Source of the DNA: Williamwhitmania sp.
Lineage (GTDB): Bacteria > Bacteroidota > Bacteroidia > Bacteroidales > Williamwhitmaniaceae
Length of the DNA: 64,000 nucleotides
Direction of reading: 5' to 3'
Assembly (NCBI GenBank): GCA_035529935.1
Contig: DATKVT010000073.1
Coordinates: 1-64,000 of the forward strand
The notes below the pieces were generated by a model, which saw only the letters and a list, made by a program, of their open reading frames with translations, had not been told where the DNA came from and ran no database searches. How positions within the stretch are numbered: the stretch's first letter is position 1; each line of letters starts with the position of its first letter. The translations under genes and the position numbers were made by a program. Below, piece by piece: positions 62,199 through 64,000 of this stretch.

Positions 62199-62956
62199 TG
62201 GACAAAACGAAACTTTACTTTATCAGCGATGCCCATTTGGGTTTAGCAACCAAGCAACCCAGTGTAGTAAGGGAGCGTTACCTTGTCGACCTGCTCGACA
62301 GGGCTAAGGCTGATGCACGTGAGATTTTTCTCCTCGGTGATATTTTTGATTTCTGGTTTGAGTATAAACGGGTTGTGCCAAAGGGCTTTACCCGCCTGCT
62401 GGGCAAAATTGCCGAGCTTACCGATAGTGGTATTCCCGTTCACTTTTTTACTGGCAATCACGATATCTGGGCCTTCGACTATCTTCCTGCTGAAATAGGG
62501 GTTCAGATACACCGAGGTCCATTGGTGGTAGAACGTTTTGGGAAGCGATTCTACCTAGCGCATGGCGATGGACTTGGCCCTGGCGACAAAGGCTATAAGC
62601 TGCTAAAGTGGGTTTTCACCAGAAAAATACTGCAGTGGTTGTTTGCCCGTCTTCATCCAAATTTGGCCATGTGGTTCGGCCAACGCTGGTCGTATAACAG
62701 CCGCTATGCAAAGGCAATTTTTAATGATTTTCAAGGTGAAAATGAGGACCTCTATATCTATTCCAACCAGATATTAGAGCATGAGCATTTCGATTTTTTC
62801 GTGTATGGCCACCGCCATGCTTTGGCATTCATGCCCTTGAAAGATAGCTCGGCCACTCTAGTTGTTCTTGGCGATTGGATTGTGAACTTCACCTACGGAG
62901 TTTTTGATGGTGAAAAATTTGAAATGAAGAAATACCGTTTGAATGAGAGCATTTAA
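62198..62956 (+). CDS. lpxH: UDP-2,3-diacylglucosamine diphosphatase
   Basis: About 252 residues. Calcineurin-like metal motifs: FISDAHLGL, LLGDIFDFWFE, TGNHDIWAFDY, LAHGDGLGPGD and YGHRHA. LpxH releases UMP from UDP-diacylglucosamine in lipid A synthesis at the membrane face; Bacteroidota use this type. The 3-prime end overlaps the gate protein gene by 14 nt. Confidence 0.9.
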   Translation: MDKTKLYFISDAHLGLATKQPSVVRERYLVDLLDRAKADAREIFLLGDIFDFWFEYKRVVPKGFTRLLGKIAELTDSGIPVHFFTGNHDIWAFDYLPAEIGVQIHRGPLVVERFGKRFYLAHGDGLGPGDKGYKLLKWVFTRKILQWLFARLHPNLAMWFGQRWSYNSRYAKAIFNDFQGENEDLYIYSNQILEHEHFDFFVYGHRHALAFMPLKDSSATLVVLGDWIVNFTYGVFDGEKFEMKKYRLNESI

Positions 62957-63908
62957 GTTGGCAATAAAAACAGACGAAACATCGGTTCTCGGGAAAATAA
63001 GTAATGCAGTTAAAGAGGCCATCCCGGTGGCCCTAAAAACTGGGTGGTGGCTAATAAAGCTGATTATCCCAGTTTCGTTGGCGGTGACGTTGCTAAAATA
63101 TTATGGAATTCTTGAGATACTATCGCGACTTCTTTCTCCACTGTTTTCTAACTTTGGCTTACCTGGCGAGGCTGTTTTGGCCTACCTCAGCGCTATATTC
63201 CTTAATATTTACTCAGCCATTGCAGTAATTAGCACGCTTCCGCTTACCGGAAGAGAGATAACCATACTGGCCGTTATGTGTCTCATCTCCCACAACCTAA
63301 TAGTGGAGACGGCTGTTCAGCGAAAAACCGGATCACGCGTTGGTGAAATGTTGGCCCTTCGACTGGGGGTAAGCCTCCTGGCTGGGTTTTTACTTAACTT
63401 AATGGTACCTGCTTCGGTGGGTGTTTCCTCCTTTATGATTACAAGCGGGGAGGGTGTAACCCTAAAGGCTGCATTGATGGAATGGATTTCAAGTTCGGCT
63501 TATTTGGCATTAAAAATAATTGTGTTGGTATCGCTGTTGATGATTCTGCAACGCATACTGCAGGCGTTTGGTATTTTAGCACTTCTTTCGAAAGGGCTAA
63601 AACCTATCCTCCGACCGTTTGGGCTTCCGGCCAACACCACCTTTCTATGGTTGGTTGCCAATGTTCTTGGTCTTGCTTACGGCTCGGCGGTAATGATGGA
63701 GGAGACCTCTGCTGGACGACTATCTCGCGAGGAGGCCGACTTGCTTAACTATCACATTGCCATTTCGCACAGCAACCTCGAGGATGTCCTGCTCTTTGTG
63801 GCCATAGGTGCACCTTTCGTCTGGCTGCTTTTCCCTCGATTGATTCTTGCTGGAGTGGCAGTGTGGACCGTGAGGTTTGTAAAATATGGTAATCGAAGTT
63901 TTCATTAA
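62943..63908 (+). CDS. Nucleoside-recognition/gate-domain membrane protein (SpmA/SpmB-like)
   Basis: 321 residues with about eight transmembrane helices in two halves, each with a Gate-like segment (YYGILEILSRLLSPLFSNFGLPGEAVLAYLSA and QAFGILALLSKGLKPILRPFGLPANTTFLWL). Such inverted duplications occur in SpmA/SpmB and ferrous-iron transporter FeoB. A transport role is likely, substrate unknown. Confidence 0.82.
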   Translation: MRAFKLAIKTDETSVLGKISNAVKEAIPVALKTGWWLIKLIIPVSLAVTLLKYYGILEILSRLLSPLFSNFGLPGEAVLAYLSAIFLNIYSAIAVISTLPLTGREITILAVMCLISHNLIVETAVQRKTGSRVGEMLALRLGVSLLAGFLLNLMVPASVGVSSFMITSGEGVTLKAALMEWISSSAYLALKIIVLVSLLMILQRILQAFGILALLSKGLKPILRPFGLPANTTFLWLVANVLGLAYGSAVMMEETSAGRLSREEADLLNYHIAISHSNLEDVLLFVAIGAPFVWLLFPRLILAGVAVWTVRFVKYGNRSFH

Positions 63909-63956
63909 ATTGTAGGACCAATTTTGCATTTTATTGATTAGAAAAATGAATAACCC

Positions 63957-64000
63957 ATGAAGCAATACTTGGCATTACTGGACCATATTGTAGAAAACGG
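63957..64000 (+). CDS. thyA: Thymidylate synthase, 5-prime end only
   Basis: The frame from the ATG at 63957 reads MKQYLALLDHIVENG, the characteristic N-terminus of ThyA, and runs off the window edge. ThyA methylates dUMP to dTMP with methylene-tetrahydrofolate. Confidence 0.8.
   Translation, partial: MKQYLALLDHIVEN

Overview
The window reads as chromosome of a member of the Bacteroidota, most likely order Bacteroidales. The supporting evidence is a protein with a type IX secretion sorting domain, a TonB-dependent receptor with a carboxypeptidase-like N-terminal domain, S46 and S9 peptidases, RprX/RprY-like two-component genes, the fused glycogen synthase/phosphorylase typical of the phylum, the near absence of Shine-Dalgarno sites, and promoters of the Bacteroidota form (TTTG, about 19 bases, TAnnTTTG; clearest before rplU). 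I cannot name a genus. No tRNA, rRNA or CRISPR array was seen.

Layout. 1-166: end of an IS4-type transposase. 363-2837: secreted Asp-box repeat protein. 2941-8492 (minus): five-gene cluster of a lysine 2,3-aminomutase-like radical SAM enzyme, a GNAT/deacetylase fusion, two ATP-grasp ligases and a GNAT acetyltransferase, which looks like an uncharacterised pathway building an amide-linked beta-amino-acid product. 8927-19023: housekeeping genes (nitroreductase, rplU-rpmA, serS, DUF4286, EamA transporter, S41 peptidase, ruvC, HIT, greA, YihY, small hypotheticals). 19471-24529: S46 and S9 peptidases. 24772-32499: membrane polyferredoxin, then TonB receptor, DUF4876 lipoprotein and DUF6850-type barrel, probably an uptake system. 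32583-34591: RprY/RprX-like pair. 34793-36142: erythromycin-esterase-like gene broken by one stop codon. 36268-38673: ahcY and ribF. 39450-43425: cyoABCD bo3-type quinol oxidase.

43426-49290 is an AT-rich accessory island between cyoD and mscL. It holds a truncated rhuM, a frameshifted dinD remnant, repeats, and a compact three-gene operon (45391-48744, minus) flanked by a 54-bp imperfect direct repeat. The operon encodes a DUF262 (GmrS/ParB-like) protein, a DUF3696-type AAA ATPase that carries what looks like the Fur-family winged-helix domain inserted after its Walker A lobe, and a protein whose last 85 or so residues are a YoeB/RelE-type ribonuclease with all expected catalytic residues. 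This looks like a toxin-armed phage defence system and is the strongest candidate for an undescribed system here.

49361-50461: mscL and ogt. 50587-59551 (minus): glycogen operon (GH133 debranching enzyme, GT4, GH57, fused glycogen synthase/phosphorylase). 59850-63908: two TlpA-like lipoproteins (the second without its CxxC), lpxH and a nucleoside-recognition/gate membrane protein. The first 44 bases of thyA close the window.

All family assignments come from reading motifs by eye; no database search was run.
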